Below, one piece after another: positions 1 through 7,929 of a stretch of 64,000 nucleotides of DNA (positions are counted from its first letter, which is position 1; every line of letters starts with the position of its first letter). A model generated the notes under the pieces. The model was given only the letters and a program-made list of their open reading frames with translations, did no database searches and was not told the origin of the DNA. A program made the position numbers and the translations under genes. The DNA comes from Ralstonia sp. A12 (GTDB taxonomy: Bacteria > Pseudomonadota > Gammaproteobacteria > Burkholderiales > Burkholderiaceae): the NCBI RefSeq assembly GCF_000801955.1, contig NZ_JSZO01000016.1, forward strand, positions 124,001 through 188,000, in the 5' to 3' direction.

Positions 1-287
1 ACGGCGTTGAGGAAATACTCGCGCGGCTGGTCTTCGTAGTCGACGAAGGTTTGCGGCAGCTCCGCACCCTCGTCACGCTGCGAGCACGCGACACGCACGT
101 CGCGCGGGTTCTTCACGCGGTTCAGGCGAAAGATGCCGGCCTCCACCGGCTGCCATTGCAGCAGGTGCACCAGCCAGCGCGGGCTGATGGTGGACAACTG
201 CGGAACGGTCTTGGTCGCGTTCGCCAACTGGCGCGCGGCGGTATCGCCCAGCGCCGTGCGCACGTCAAAGGTATCTGCTTCTGCCAT
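1..287 (-). CDS. Family 2A encapsulin shell protein, N-terminal part
   Basis: The gene runs off the left edge, so only the first 95 codons are visible. The start ATG is at 287. The protein opens MAEADTFDVRTALGD and continues with AARQLANATKTVPQLSTISP, then a RWLVHLLQWQPVEAG stretch and RLNRVK. This matches the N-arm of SrpI/MMP-I shell proteins, the HK97-fold family 2A encapsulins, which have the pattern AR-LA-TTK-PPQM-I--RWLL. Such shells in proteobacteria enclose a cysteine desulfurase and are thought to act in sulfur storage. The neighbouring serine O-acetyltransferase and rhodanese are the usual partners, which supports the call. The desulfurase cargo gene should lie to the left of this window. 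Family membership is inferred from motif and context; the body of the protein is not visible. Confidence 0.8.
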   Translation of the reverse strand, partial: MAEADTFDVRTALGDTAARQLANATKTVPQLSTISPRWLVHLLQWQPVEAGIFRLNRVKNPRDVRVACSQRDEGAELPQTFVDYEDQPREYFLNA

Positions 288-383
288 GCAATGACTCCCA
301 ACTTCACTTGGTGGAATGCGCCCCGCCTTGTTGGTAGGGCGCGGTGGAAAAAACGAGGGATGTGGATCGGGACGTTGGGCGGG

Positions 384-1364
384 TCAGCGCGCAGCCACTG
401 CGTTGCGCACCTGGGGCGCTTCGTTCTTCGCGGTGGCCTGCACGTTGGCTTGCGTGACGCTGCTGCCCGGCGGCACGCTACGCGTGAGCCACACGTTGCC
501 GCCAATGGACGAGCCGCGCCCAATGGTGATGCGTCCGAGGATGGTCGCCCCAGCGTAGATGACGACGTCGTCTTCCACCACCGGATGGCGCAGCGCGCCC
601 TTCTCCAGATGGCCTTCGGCATCGGCGGAGAAACGCTTGGCGCCCAGCGTCACGGCCTGGTAGATGCGCACGCGCTCGCCAATGACGGCCGTCTCGCCGA
701 TCACCACACCAGTACCGTGGTCGATGAAGAAGCCGCTGCCGATCTGCGCGCCGGGGTGGATGTCGATGCCGGTGTCGGCATGCGCGGTCTCGGCCACCAT
801 GCGCGCGAGCAACGGCAGCCCAGCGCTGTACAGGTGATGCGCGATGCGGTGGTGAATGACGGCGAGGATGCCGGGGTAGCACAGCAGCACCTCGTCGACG
901 CTGCGTGCGGCCGGGTCACCGTGGTAGGCGGCCAGTACATCGGTGTCGAGCAGCCGGCGCAACGCCGGCAGCGCCACTGCGAAGTCGCGCACCAGCTGTA
1001 TGGCGTCGGTATCGGAATCGGCATCGTGTGCACCGGCCTGGCGTGCGGCGTGACGCAATTCAAGCCGCACCTGTGCGACCAACCCATTGAGCGCCGCATC
1101 GAGCGTGTGACCGACGTAGAAGTCCTCGCTCTCTTCACGCAGGTCCGTCGGCCCGAGCCGCATCGGGAACAGTGCCCCGCGCAGTGCCTCCAGAATCTGC
1201 CGCACGGCCTCGCGCGAGGGCAACTCACGGCCTGTGGCTTCCGTACGGCCGTGGCGTGCGCGCCAGTCTGCCCGCGCGGTGCGCAGCTCGCTGACGATGC
1301 GGTCCAACTGCCAGCCTGCGCTTTGCACGGGCGCAGGCCGCCCCGCGATGACGCTCTCGCTCAT
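384..1364 (-). CDS. epsC: Serine O-acetyltransferase, EpsC type
   Basis: A protein of 326 residues that transfers acetyl from acetyl-CoA to L-serine, giving O-acetylserine, the carbon acceptor for cysteine synthesis. The N-terminal half (about 1-195) is the helical SATase domain. The C-terminal half is a left-handed beta-helix of hexapeptide repeats with IDIHPGAQIG (about 200-209) and the catalytic region DHGTGVVIGETA (about 215-226). I chose the ATG at 1364 because AGGGGAG lies just upstream; the open frame continues further but without such a site. It sits between the rhodanese and the encapsulin shell on the same strand, so it probably feeds cysteine to the encapsulated desulfurase system. 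A long EpsC form with an extended N-terminus is typical of encapsulin operons. Confidence 0.9.
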   Translation of the reverse strand: MSESVIAGRPAPVQSAGWQLDRIVSELRTARADWRARHGRTEATGRELPSREAVRQILEALRGALFPMRLGPTDLREESEDFYVGHTLDAALNGLVAQVRLELRHAARQAGAHDADSDTDAIQLVRDFAVALPALRRLLDTDVLAAYHGDPAARSVDEVLLCYPGILAVIHHRIAHHLYSAGLPLLARMVAETAHADTGIDIHPGAQIGSGFFIDHGTGVVIGETAVIGERVRIYQAVTLGAKRFSADAEGHLEKGALRHPVVEDDVVIYAGATILGRITIGRGSSIGGNVWLTRSVPPGSSVTQANVQATAKNEAPQVRNAVAAR

Positions 1365-1431
1365 CGTCGCTCCCCTGTTCAGTATTCGGTGATGGGTCTT
1401 GTGGTTGGGTGAGGTGGCTAAGCCACGGCGC

Positions 1432-1956
1432 TCAGTCCTGCTGCCAGGGCAGTCCCCAGCGCCGCCAGCCGCCGGCCTCGCCGCGCTGCTGCTGTTCGTC
1501 GAGATCGCCCTCGAAGCCTTCGAGCACGTTGAACGCGTTGGCAAAGCCCGCCGCCGCAGCCGCTTCGGCCGCCGCTGCGGAGCGCTTGCCGCTGCGGCAC
1601 AGCAACAGCAGCACGGCATCCTTGGGCGCCGCTTTCTCCAGCTCGCGCAGGAAGCGCGGGTTCTTGAGCATGGCGGGGCCGGTCTGCCAGGCAACGTGCA
1701 CGCTGTTGGGCACGCGGCCTACGAACTTGCGCTCCTCTGCGGTGCGCACATCCACGAGGATGGCCTCGCCACGGCTGGCCAGTGCCCACGCCTCCGCCGG
1801 CGTCAGCCCGCCGGCATAGCGCAACTCTTGCGCGGCGGCGTGGGCACGTGCGCGTTCCAGCAACGTGGCCGAAGGCGTCGACAGCACGCTGTCGAGCACG
1901 GCCTGAACAGCCGGATCGCGCACGGCGGCAGTGGCTTGAGCAGTGGTGACAGGCAT
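1432..1956 (-). CDS. Rhodanese-domain sulfurtransferase
   Basis: A protein of 174 residues, first gene of the minus-strand encapsulin operon. The rhodanese domain covers about residues 50-165, with ILVDVRTAEE on the first strand and the active loop CRSGKRS at 120-126. Cys120 should carry the persulfide. The C-terminus is rich in Trp and Gln. The ATG at 1956 is preceded by GGAGG at good spacing. Rhodanese proteins move sulfane sulfur between donors and acceptors; next to EpsC and an encapsulin whose usual cargo is cysteine desulfurase, a role in loading or unloading stored sulfur is likely but inferred. It is divergent from the MocR gene. Confidence 0.88.
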   Translation of the reverse strand: MPVTTAQATAAVRDPAVQAVLDSVLSTPSATLLERARAHAAAQELRYAGGLTPAEAWALASRGEAILVDVRTAEERKFVGRVPNSVHVAWQTGPAMLKNPRFLRELEKAAPKDAVLLLLCRSGKRSAAAAEAAAAAGFANAFNVLEGFEGDLDEQQQRGEAGGWRRWGLPWQQD

Positions 1957-2103
1957 CGGACCTCCGGCTAGGCAACAGTGAGTGATGGACAAGCCCACTC
2001 TAGCCGTGGGTGATATTTGATAAAACGAATAAAACCGCCCTTCGATCAACGCCCATCGCATAAAGCAGGCATCAGCCCTTCCGCCACTTGCACGGCTGGC
2101 CGC

Positions 2104-2143
2104 TACAATGCGAACAGTCACGAACAGTTGCACGTGACTGTTC
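2104..2143 (+). promoter_or_regulatory. MocR promoter and repeat operator
   Basis: A TACAAT box (2104-2109) is followed directly by GAACAGT at 2112-2118, again at 2122-2128, and in inverted form ACTGTTC at 2137-2143. The outer copies form a perfect 11-base inverted repeat, GAACAGTCACG (2112-2122) and CGTGACTGTTC (2133-2143). Direct plus inverted short repeats in front of the regulator's own gene are typical of MocR operators. The site lies about 30 bases before the MocR ATG, so autoregulation is the simplest reading. No good -35 was found for the TACAAT box. Confidence 0.65.
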
Positions 2144-2173
2144 CGCATCATCCGCCACGGAGGGCAGCCGCCC

Positions 2174-3592
2174 ATGAAGCTCCTGATCGACGCCACCACG
2201 CGCGTGCCCATTGCTGACCAGATCGTGGCCGGCGTGCAGGCCTGGATTCGCGATAACGACGTGCGGCCCGGCGCCAAGCTGCCGTCGATCCGCCAGTTGG
2301 CGGCCGAGTACAGCATCAGCCGGTTTCCGGTGATCGAGGCGTACGACCGGCTGGTGTCTATGGGGCTGCTGGATTCTCGTCACGGCTCGGGCTTCTACGT
2401 GGCCGAGAGCGGCCTGACCGGGCGGGCGGGACGCGGCTGGTCTGACCCGCGCCTCGCCGAGATCGAATCCGATCACATCCTCGAGCAGTTCAACTACCCC
2501 GATGCCTCGCTCAAGCTGGGCGGCGGTTTTGTGCCGGCCGACTGGCGTGACCTGGGCGGGCTTACACAGGCCATCCGCCAGGTTTCGCGCACCGACGTGG
2601 AAGCTGTGATCGACTACGCCACGCCGCTGGGCAGCCCCGCGCTGCGCCACCAGATCATGATGCGCGCCCGCCAGCTCGGCATTCAGGCCGAGTTGCCCAA
2701 CGTGATGATGACGGTGGGCGCCAGCCAGGCCATCGATCTCGTTATCCGCCACCTGCTCAAACCCGGCGACACGGTGTTCGTGGAAGACCCGGGCTACTTC
2801 AACGTGTTCGGGCTGCTGCGCCTGCATGGCGTGAAGCTGATCGGCATTCCGCGCACCGCCGACGGCCCCGACGTGGAGGTGACCGAGGCGATGCTGCGCG
2901 AGCACCGTCCCAAGCTGTTCTTCGTCAACAGCGTGCTGCAGAACCCAACGGGCTCGGTACTTTCGCCGCCGGTGGCGTTCCGCCTGCTGGAGCTGGCACG
3001 GCGCCACGGCTTCGTGTTTGTGGAAGACGACATCTTTGCCGACATCCAGGGCGACCCGACCGCGCGGCTGGCCACGCTGGACCAGCTCGAACACGTGATC
3101 TACGTGGGCGGGTTTTCCAAAACGGTGTCGGCATCGCTGCGCGTGGGCTATCTGATTGCACGGCGTGATCTCGTGCAAGACCTGACCGACGTCAAGATGC
3201 TCACCAGCGTGGGCGGCTCACGCTTTGCCGAAGCGGTAGTCGCCACCCTGCTGGAGCGCGGCGCCTATCGCAAATATGTCGAGCGGCTGCGCCAGCGCAT
3301 CGGCGATTCGCTGCTCGCCTCGCTCGATGTGCTGACCGACGCAGGCTGGGAGATCTTTCATCACCCACCGGGCGGCAACTTCCTGTGGACGCGCGTGCCG
3401 CACATTGAGGATTCACGCGAACTCGTGGCGGCGGCTGCACGGCATGGCGTGACGCTGGCGCCCGGCAGCTACTTCCGGCCGAACCTGGAGGTCTCCCCGT
3501 GGGTGCGGATCAACACCGCCTACACGGGCGAGGCGCGTGCGCTGGACTTCCTGCATGAGATGGGCCGACGCCCGGCGCGCAAGCGGGCATAG
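2174..3592 (+). CDS. MocR-type PLP-dependent transcriptional regulator
   Basis: A protein of 472 residues. Residues 1-77 form a GntR winged helix with PGAKLPSIRQLA and the recognition region SRFPVIEAYDRLVSMG, ending in SRHGSGFYV. The rest is a fold-type I aminotransferase domain with the expected PLP-site landmarks: VEDPGY, NPTGS, FVEDDIFADI and the Schiff-base lysine in GGFSKT (Lys316). MocR proteins sense PLP or amino-compound ligands through this domain. The gene is divergent from rhodanese-epsC-encapsulin across a 217-base gap holding the GAACAGT operator. Regulation of the PLP-linked sulfur operon is plausible but not shown; the operator lies nearest its own start. Confidence 0.92.
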   Translation: MKLLIDATTRVPIADQIVAGVQAWIRDNDVRPGAKLPSIRQLAAEYSISRFPVIEAYDRLVSMGLLDSRHGSGFYVAESGLTGRAGRGWSDPRLAEIESDHILEQFNYPDASLKLGGGFVPADWRDLGGLTQAIRQVSRTDVEAVIDYATPLGSPALRHQIMMRARQLGIQAELPNVMMTVGASQAIDLVIRHLLKPGDTVFVEDPGYFNVFGLLRLHGVKLIGIPRTADGPDVEVTEAMLREHRPKLFFVNSVLQNPTGSVLSPPVAFRLLELARRHGFVFVEDDIFADIQGDPTARLATLDQLEHVIYVGGFSKTVSASLRVGYLIARRDLVQDLTDVKMLTSVGGSRFAEAVVATLLERGAYRKYVERLRQRIGDSLLASLDVLTDAGWEIFHHPPGGNFLWTRVPHIEDSRELVAAAARHGVTLAPGSYFRPNLEVSPWVRINTAYTGEARALDFLHEMGRRPARKRA

Positions 3593-3674
3593 CGTGCATG
3601 GGTGGGTGAGACCACCGGGCGGGCATGACGGTTGCGGGCACGTTGCCGTCTCCCATCACCGCAGGAGCCGCATC

Positions 3675-4112
3675 ATGCACGCCACCAAGTTCCGCTCTGC
3701 CCGGCCGCCGCTTGTCGACGCGAAAGCGCTTCCGGCCAGCGCCGTTCCGGACGATCCGGTGCAGCACGCATCACGGCGCATCCGCTCCGTCGACGCTGCT
3801 GGCACCGAAGCCTCCGGCAGCACGATCGACTGCGATGGCAAGAGCCGCGAGGCCATCCGAAATCCGTCGCTGTGGCAGGACAACGTCATCTACTCCAACG
3901 CTTCGCTCGTCAACACCCATCCGGAGCCTGATCCCGACGCGCCCATCGCCGGCATCGACAGCCGGCCCAGCCACGGGTTTCCGGCCGTTGCCACCGCTGC
4001 AGGACATCACGTCGTGCTGCGCGGCGAAGTTGAAGAGACGGTGCGCAAGAACACGCGCGTCGTGCAGCGTTTCTCGCTCGAAGACGACGGCCCCGACACC
4101 AAGCCGCGCTAA
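3675..4112 (+). CDS. DUF3005-type hypothetical protein
   Basis: A protein of 145 residues without a signal peptide or membrane segment. It contains STIDCDGKSREA and DNVIYSNASLVN, which I recognise as the conserved core of DUF3005 proteins of Burkholderia and Ralstonia. No function is known to me. The ATG at 3675 has AGGAG eight bases upstream and is preferred over the longer open frame from 3537, whose extra part overlaps the end of the MocR gene. Charged C-terminal tail DDGPDTKPR. It stands alone between the MocR gene and gspF. Confidence 0.65.
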   Translation: MHATKFRSARPPLVDAKALPASAVPDDPVQHASRRIRSVDAAGTEASGSTIDCDGKSREAIRNPSLWQDNVIYSNASLVNTHPEPDPDAPIAGIDSRPSHGFPAVATAAGHHVVLRGEVEETVRKNTRVVQRFSLEDDGPDTKPR

Positions 4113-4125
4113 CAAGCATGTCGCG

Positions 4126-4153
4126 TTGACACACCTGTGCAAACTTTCGCACA
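4126..4153 (+). promoter_or_regulatory. Candidate -35 and inverted repeat before gspF
   Basis: A consensus TTGACA (4126-4131) overlaps an inverted repeat TGTGC (4136-4140) and GCACA (4149-4153) about 75 bases before the gspF start. No convincing -10 was found at the right distance, so the promoter call is weak; the repeat could be an operator for the gspFHIJ unit. Confidence 0.3.
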
Positions 4154-4228
4154 CCACAACGCCATCTTTGTTGCCTAGAGTTGGTCCGGCTTTGCTGACG
4201 AACCCGCAGTTTTCGCCCGTTCTCGCTC

Positions 4229-5443
4229 ATGCCGACCTTCCGCTACGAGGCCGTCACGCCGGCCGGACAACTGCGCCGTGGCGTCATCGATGCCGATGGC
4301 AGCCGAGGTGCACGCACGTTGCTACGTTCGCGCGGCATGACGCCAATCGACGTATCCGCTGTGGCCGAGCGCACCGCCAACACGAGCCTCAACGGGCTGC
4401 TCGGTCATCGCCTGGGCACCACAGAGCAGGCGCTGTTCACGCGCCAGCTGGCCAGCCTGCTGACGGCCGGGCTACCACTGGACGAAGCGCTCTCCGCCCT
4501 GGCCGCTGAAGCCGAGCGCGACTACGTGCGCGACCTCATCAGCACGCTGCGCTCGGAGGTGGTGGGCGGGCAATCGCTGTCCGGCGCACTGGCCCGCCAC
4601 CCGCGCGATTTTCCTGACATCTACCGTGCCCTTGTCTCCGCCGGGGAGCACACCGGCAAGCTGCACGTGGTGCTCTCGCGCCTGGCCGACTACATCGAGG
4701 GCCGCAACGCTCTCACCCAGAAGATCAAGCTGGCCTTCACCTACCCGGCCGTGGTGACGGTGGTGGCGTTCGGCATCGTGGTGTTCCTGCTCACCTACGT
4801 GGTGCCGCAAGTGGTGGGGGTGTTCACGACGACCAAGCAGAAGCTGCCGACGCTGACCATCGTCATGCTGGCCTGCAGCGACTTTGCACGCGACTGGGGC
4901 TGGCTGGCCGCAATCGTTGCGGTGGCGCTCGGCATGGGAGTCAAACGGCTGTTGCGACGCCCAGGCCCCCGTCAGGCATGGCATGGCTGGCTGCTCGGCG
5001 CACCGCTGATCGGCCGGCTCGTGCGCGGCTACAACACGGCGCGCTTTGCCAGCACGCTGGCCATTCTCATCAGCGCAGGCGTGCCGATCCTGCGGGCACT
5101 GCAGGCGGCGGGCGAGACACTCAACAACGTGGTGCTGCGCCAGAACGTGGAAGATGCCATCAGCCGCGTGCGCGAAGGCACGTCGCTCTCACGGGCGCTG
5201 GCGCATGACAACCGGTTTCCGCCGGTGCTGGTTCACCTGATCCGCTCCGGAGAATCCACCGGCAACCTTGCCCCCATGCTGGACCGCGCAGCCGAAGGTG
5301 AGACACGTGAACTGGAACGTCGCACGCTGTTCATCACCGGCCTGCTGGAGCCCGCGCTCATCCTGAGCATGGGTGTGATGGTGCTGCTGATCGTGCTGGC
5401 CGTGCTGATGCCGATTCTCGACATCAACCAGATGGTGCGCTGA
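4229..5443 (+). CDS. gspF: Type II secretion inner-membrane platform protein GspF
   Basis: A protein of 404 residues, the polytopic platform of the type II secretion assembly. It starts with FRYEAVTPAGQLRRG, typical of GspF/PilC. Two repeated T2SSF domains follow: the first has LFTRQLASLLTAGLPLDEAL and the second RFASTLAILISAGVPIL. Membrane segments lie near VVTVVAFGIVVFLLTYVVP, in the middle (WLAAIVAVALGMG) and at the C-terminus (ALILSMGVMVLLIVLAVLMP). Full family length. It is first in gspF-H-I-J, with gspH starting 3 bases after its stop. No gspC, D, E or G lies next to it, so this is only part of a T2SS gene set. Confidence 0.93.
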   Translation: MPTFRYEAVTPAGQLRRGVIDADGSRGARTLLRSRGMTPIDVSAVAERTANTSLNGLLGHRLGTTEQALFTRQLASLLTAGLPLDEALSALAAEAERDYVRDLISTLRSEVVGGQSLSGALARHPRDFPDIYRALVSAGEHTGKLHVVLSRLADYIEGRNALTQKIKLAFTYPAVVTVVAFGIVVFLLTYVVPQVVGVFTTTKQKLPTLTIVMLACSDFARDWGWLAAIVAVALGMGVKRLLRRPGPRQAWHGWLLGAPLIGRLVRGYNTARFASTLAILISAGVPILRALQAAGETLNNVVLRQNVEDAISRVREGTSLSRALAHDNRFPPVLVHLIRSGESTGNLAPMLDRAAEGETRELERRTLFITGLLEPALILSMGVMVLLIVLAVLMPILDINQMVR

Positions 5444-5445
5444 GC

Positions 5446-5916
5446 ATGCGTACTGGCATGCGCGCTCGCGGTTTCACCCTGCTCGAGATGCTGGTGGTGG
5501 TGGTCATCATCGGCATCGTGATGGGGGCGGTGGTCGTCAATGCGCAACCTAGCCAGCGCACAGTGCTGGAGCACCAGGCACAGCGCCTGATCTTCCTACT
5601 GCAGACGGCGCACGATGAAGCGCGCCTGCGCTCCCAGCCCATCGTGTTCGAGGCGACGCCCGAGGGCTACCTCTTCCTCATCCGCGAGCACGACGCTTGG
5701 CAACCATTGCGCGACGACGTACTGCGCGCGAGCCCGTGGCGGCAACCGTTGGCTGCGCTGTCGCTCATGCAGGTAGGCCGCCCAGCACAGTCCGGCACCG
5801 TGCGCGTGCTGTTCGGCCGCGAAGCCATCGAGTCGCCCATCACTCTGCGCATGGCGGGCGACATGGCCCAGGTCGATATCGTCACCACGGGGCCGGGGCG
5901 CTATGTCGTGCAATAG
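5446..5916 (+). CDS. gspH: Type II secretion minor pseudopilin GspH
   Basis: A protein of 156 residues. The prepilin cleavage motif RARG/FTLLE is at the N-terminus, with the Glu5 needed for assembly, followed by a hydrophobic helix MLVVVVIIGIVMGAVVV. After cleavage by the prepilin peptidase it should join the pseudopilus tip region. The C-terminal part fits GspH in length (SQPIVFEATPEGYLFL, then a beta-rich tail). A second in-frame ATG at 5458 would give a shorter leader. Its stop overlaps the gspI start. Confidence 0.88.
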   Translation: MRTGMRARGFTLLEMLVVVVIIGIVMGAVVVNAQPSQRTVLEHQAQRLIFLLQTAHDEARLRSQPIVFEATPEGYLFLIREHDAWQPLRDDVLRASPWRQPLAALSLMQVGRPAQSGTVRVLFGREAIESPITLRMAGDMAQVDIVTTGPGRYVVQ

Positions 5917-6313
5917 GCCCACGCGGCACCACACTGCGGGCTTCACACTGTTGGAAGTGCTGGTGGCGCTGGTGATCGTGGCCGTGGCGCTGGGTGCCTG
6001 CCTGCGTGCAACGGGCCTGCTGGCCGATTCCAGCGCCGGCATGCGTGAGCGCACGCTGGCGCAATGGAGCGCCGCCAACCACCTTGCGCGCATGCGCCTG
6101 GCCAATGCCGTGCCGTCGCCAGGTCTGTATCGCACACCGTGCAGTCAGGGGCGCATCGCCCTCACATGCGAAGACACGGTCATCGTGCTGGAGAACCCCG
6201 CGTTCCACCTGGTCGTGGTCTCCGTCTATCGCGAAGGTGAAGGGTTGGAGACACGCGTGCGCCTGGCGCAGGTGGCCACCGTGCTGGCCGACACAACCAA
6301 CCAGGCCTTCTGA
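5903..6313 (+). CDS. gspI: Type II secretion minor pseudopilin GspI
   Basis: A protein of 136 residues with the type III signal TAG/FTLLEVLVALVIVAVALGA and Glu5 present. GspI, J and K form the tip complex of the T2SS pseudopilus. The residues ATGLLADSSAGMRERTLAQWSA and the following NHLARMRL are typical of GspI, which has its N-terminal helix followed by a short beta domain. It starts inside the end of gspH and its TGA overlaps the gspJ ATG, so the three are translationally coupled. Confidence 0.88.
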   Translation: MSCNRPTRHHTAGFTLLEVLVALVIVAVALGACLRATGLLADSSAGMRERTLAQWSAANHLARMRLANAVPSPGLYRTPCSQGRIALTCEDTVIVLENPAFHLVVVSVYREGEGLETRVRLAQVATVLADTTNQAF

Positions 6314-6933
6314 TGCAACGCGCCCGTTCCGCCGGCTTTACCCTGATCGAAATGGTGATCGCCATCACCATCCTGGCGATCATCGCGCTGATCTCGTGGC
6401 GCTCGCTGGACGGCATCATTCGCGGCCAGCATCGGCTGACAGAAAGCCTGGAAGAGACGCGCGCCCTCGACCGCCTGTTCGAGCAGCTCGATACCGACTT
6501 TGGCGAGGCCGTGCGCGACGACGATCTTGGCCAGCCCTCCGTCGTGTTTGGCGATGGGGACCTGCGCATCGTGCGCATGCTGCGCGACGCGCGTCAGCCG
6601 ATCCGCTGGCAGGTGGTGCGCTATCGCGTGGACGGCAACGCGCTCATCCGCGAGGCTTCGGTGCCGCTCAACGAGCGCGGCCGTGCACGCGAAGCACTGC
6701 ATGCGAACCTGCCGGAACGGCTGACGCTGGTGGAACACACCTCTGCGCTGCAAGTCCGCGGGTGGACAACACAGGGGTGGCTGGCATTGTCTGCGGATGC
6801 GTCTCAGCCCGCATCCGCCGCGGCAGCTCCCGGCATGCTGCGACAGATGGCGCCCAACGCCGTTACAGGCCTGGAAGTGACCGTGATGGTCAATGACGCG
6901 CCCTATACCAAGGTCGTTCTGGTGGATCTGTAG
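6313..6933 (+). CDS. gspJ: Type II secretion minor pseudopilin GspJ
   Basis: A protein of 206 residues with prepilin signal SAG/FTLIEMVIAITILAIIALIS and Glu5. After the helix comes WRSLDGIIRGQHRLTES, a usual GspJ sequence, then a long beta-rich body that ends VNDAPYTKVVLVDL. It is the last gene of the plus-strand unit. GspK, the natural partner, is tail-to-tail on the other strand, only 15 bases away, which breaks the usual gspH-I-J-K order. Confidence 0.88.
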   Translation: MQRARSAGFTLIEMVIAITILAIIALISWRSLDGIIRGQHRLTESLEETRALDRLFEQLDTDFGEAVRDDDLGQPSVVFGDGDLRIVRMLRDARQPIRWQVVRYRVDGNALIREASVPLNERGRAREALHANLPERLTLVEHTSALQVRGWTTQGWLALSADASQPASAAAAPGMLRQMAPNAVTGLEVTVMVNDAPYTKVVLVDL

Positions 6934-6948
6934 CGCGCTGGTCGCGCC

Positions 6949-7929
6949 TCAGCCGTCGATGCCCGGCATGGCCGGCTCGTGCACCCACAGCACAGAAGTG
7001 CGATAACGCTCGCCAATCCCCTCACGCAGGATCAATGCGTCCAGCGAACGCGTGGCCCGCCCGTTGCGCAACCGGCTATGCGCGATGAAGTAGCGACTGC
7101 GCGTTTCCAACAGGATGTCGCCCTGCTCGGCCAGACCGGGCGCGATGGCTTTGAGGCGGTTGGTGAGGTCACCCATATCGCGAAACCATGCCCTGTCACG
7201 GCTCGACACCAACGCAGCCGCCTGCCCCGGCGACAGGCCGTGAATGGTCGCCGCCAGGACCTCCGCTCCCGCAGTATTCAGGTTGATCGAGGTCGGCTCG
7301 GGCAGTACGACCACATAGGGCGCAAGCTTGCGCACACCGTCGGCCGTGTAGCCGGGAATGCGCACCAGGTCTTCCGGCTGCGCGAGTGCAAATGCGGAAG
7401 ACGCCTTCGCGTCAAGACTGCGCAGGATGGCCGTGGCCGTCAGTACCGCCAACGACGGATCGAGATCGGCTTTCACCAGCAACTGCTGATACACGCGCAC
7501 ACCTTCCGGCCGGATGCCCGGCGGCTTGCCGCCTTCGGCTGCCGTCACCAGCGTGTTGAGGTTGAAGCGCGCCTGTGCATCTTCGATGTAGCCGTCGATG
7601 CGCATGTCGCCCGCCGCATCGAACGCCTGCAAGCCCGTCTTGCCCAGTACGCCGGCCACCGGCAGATCGTTGACCGGTGCGGCCCAACGCTGGCCGAGAT
7701 GATCGGCGGGTGCGGTGCGCGCGTTCTCACGCAACAGCATGCGCGCCCACTCCACAGAGGCACGCTGCATCCACACCGTATCGGCACGCAGGCGTTGCAC
7801 CTCCACCTTGCGAATGGCGGCTTTCTGGCCGGCAAACATTGTTGCCACCAGCGTCACGGCCATCGCCACCACCAGCAAGGCAGTGACGACAGCCGCGCCG
7901 CGCTCACGGCGCATGCGTTTGCGCTTCAT
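6949..7929 (-). CDS. gspK: Type II secretion tip pseudopilin GspK
   Basis: A protein of 326 residues. The N-terminus MKRKRMRRERG/AAVVTALLV is a prepilin signal without Glu5, as is normal for GspK, followed by the hydrophobic helix. The large body includes the GspK alpha-domain with helix-hairpin-helix-like repeats: RIPGYTADGVRKL and INLNTAGAEVLAATIHGLSP. GspK caps the pseudopilus. It is on the opposite strand to gspFHIJ and overlaps the upstream gene by four bases (ATGA), so it is co-transcribed with the zinc-finger-like protein rather than with its pseudopilin partners. Confidence 0.88.
   Translation of the reverse strand: MKRKRMRRERGAAVVTALLVVAMAVTLVATMFAGQKAAIRKVEVQRLRADTVWMQRASVEWARMLLRENARTAPADHLGQRWAAPVNDLPVAGVLGKTGLQAFDAAGDMRIDGYIEDAQARFNLNTLVTAAEGGKPPGIRPEGVRVYQQLLVKADLDPSLAVLTATAILRSLDAKASSAFALAQPEDLVRIPGYTADGVRKLAPYVVVLPEPTSINLNTAGAEVLAATIHGLSPGQAAALVSSRDRAWFRDMGDLTNRLKAIAPGLAEQGDILLETRSRYFIAHSRLRNGRATRSLDALILREGIGERYRTSVLWVHEPAMPGIDG

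Noticed and set aside
51-1412. 453-residue plus-strand frame over epsC
   Set aside because: Shadow of epsC and the encapsulin gene, both of which match known families.
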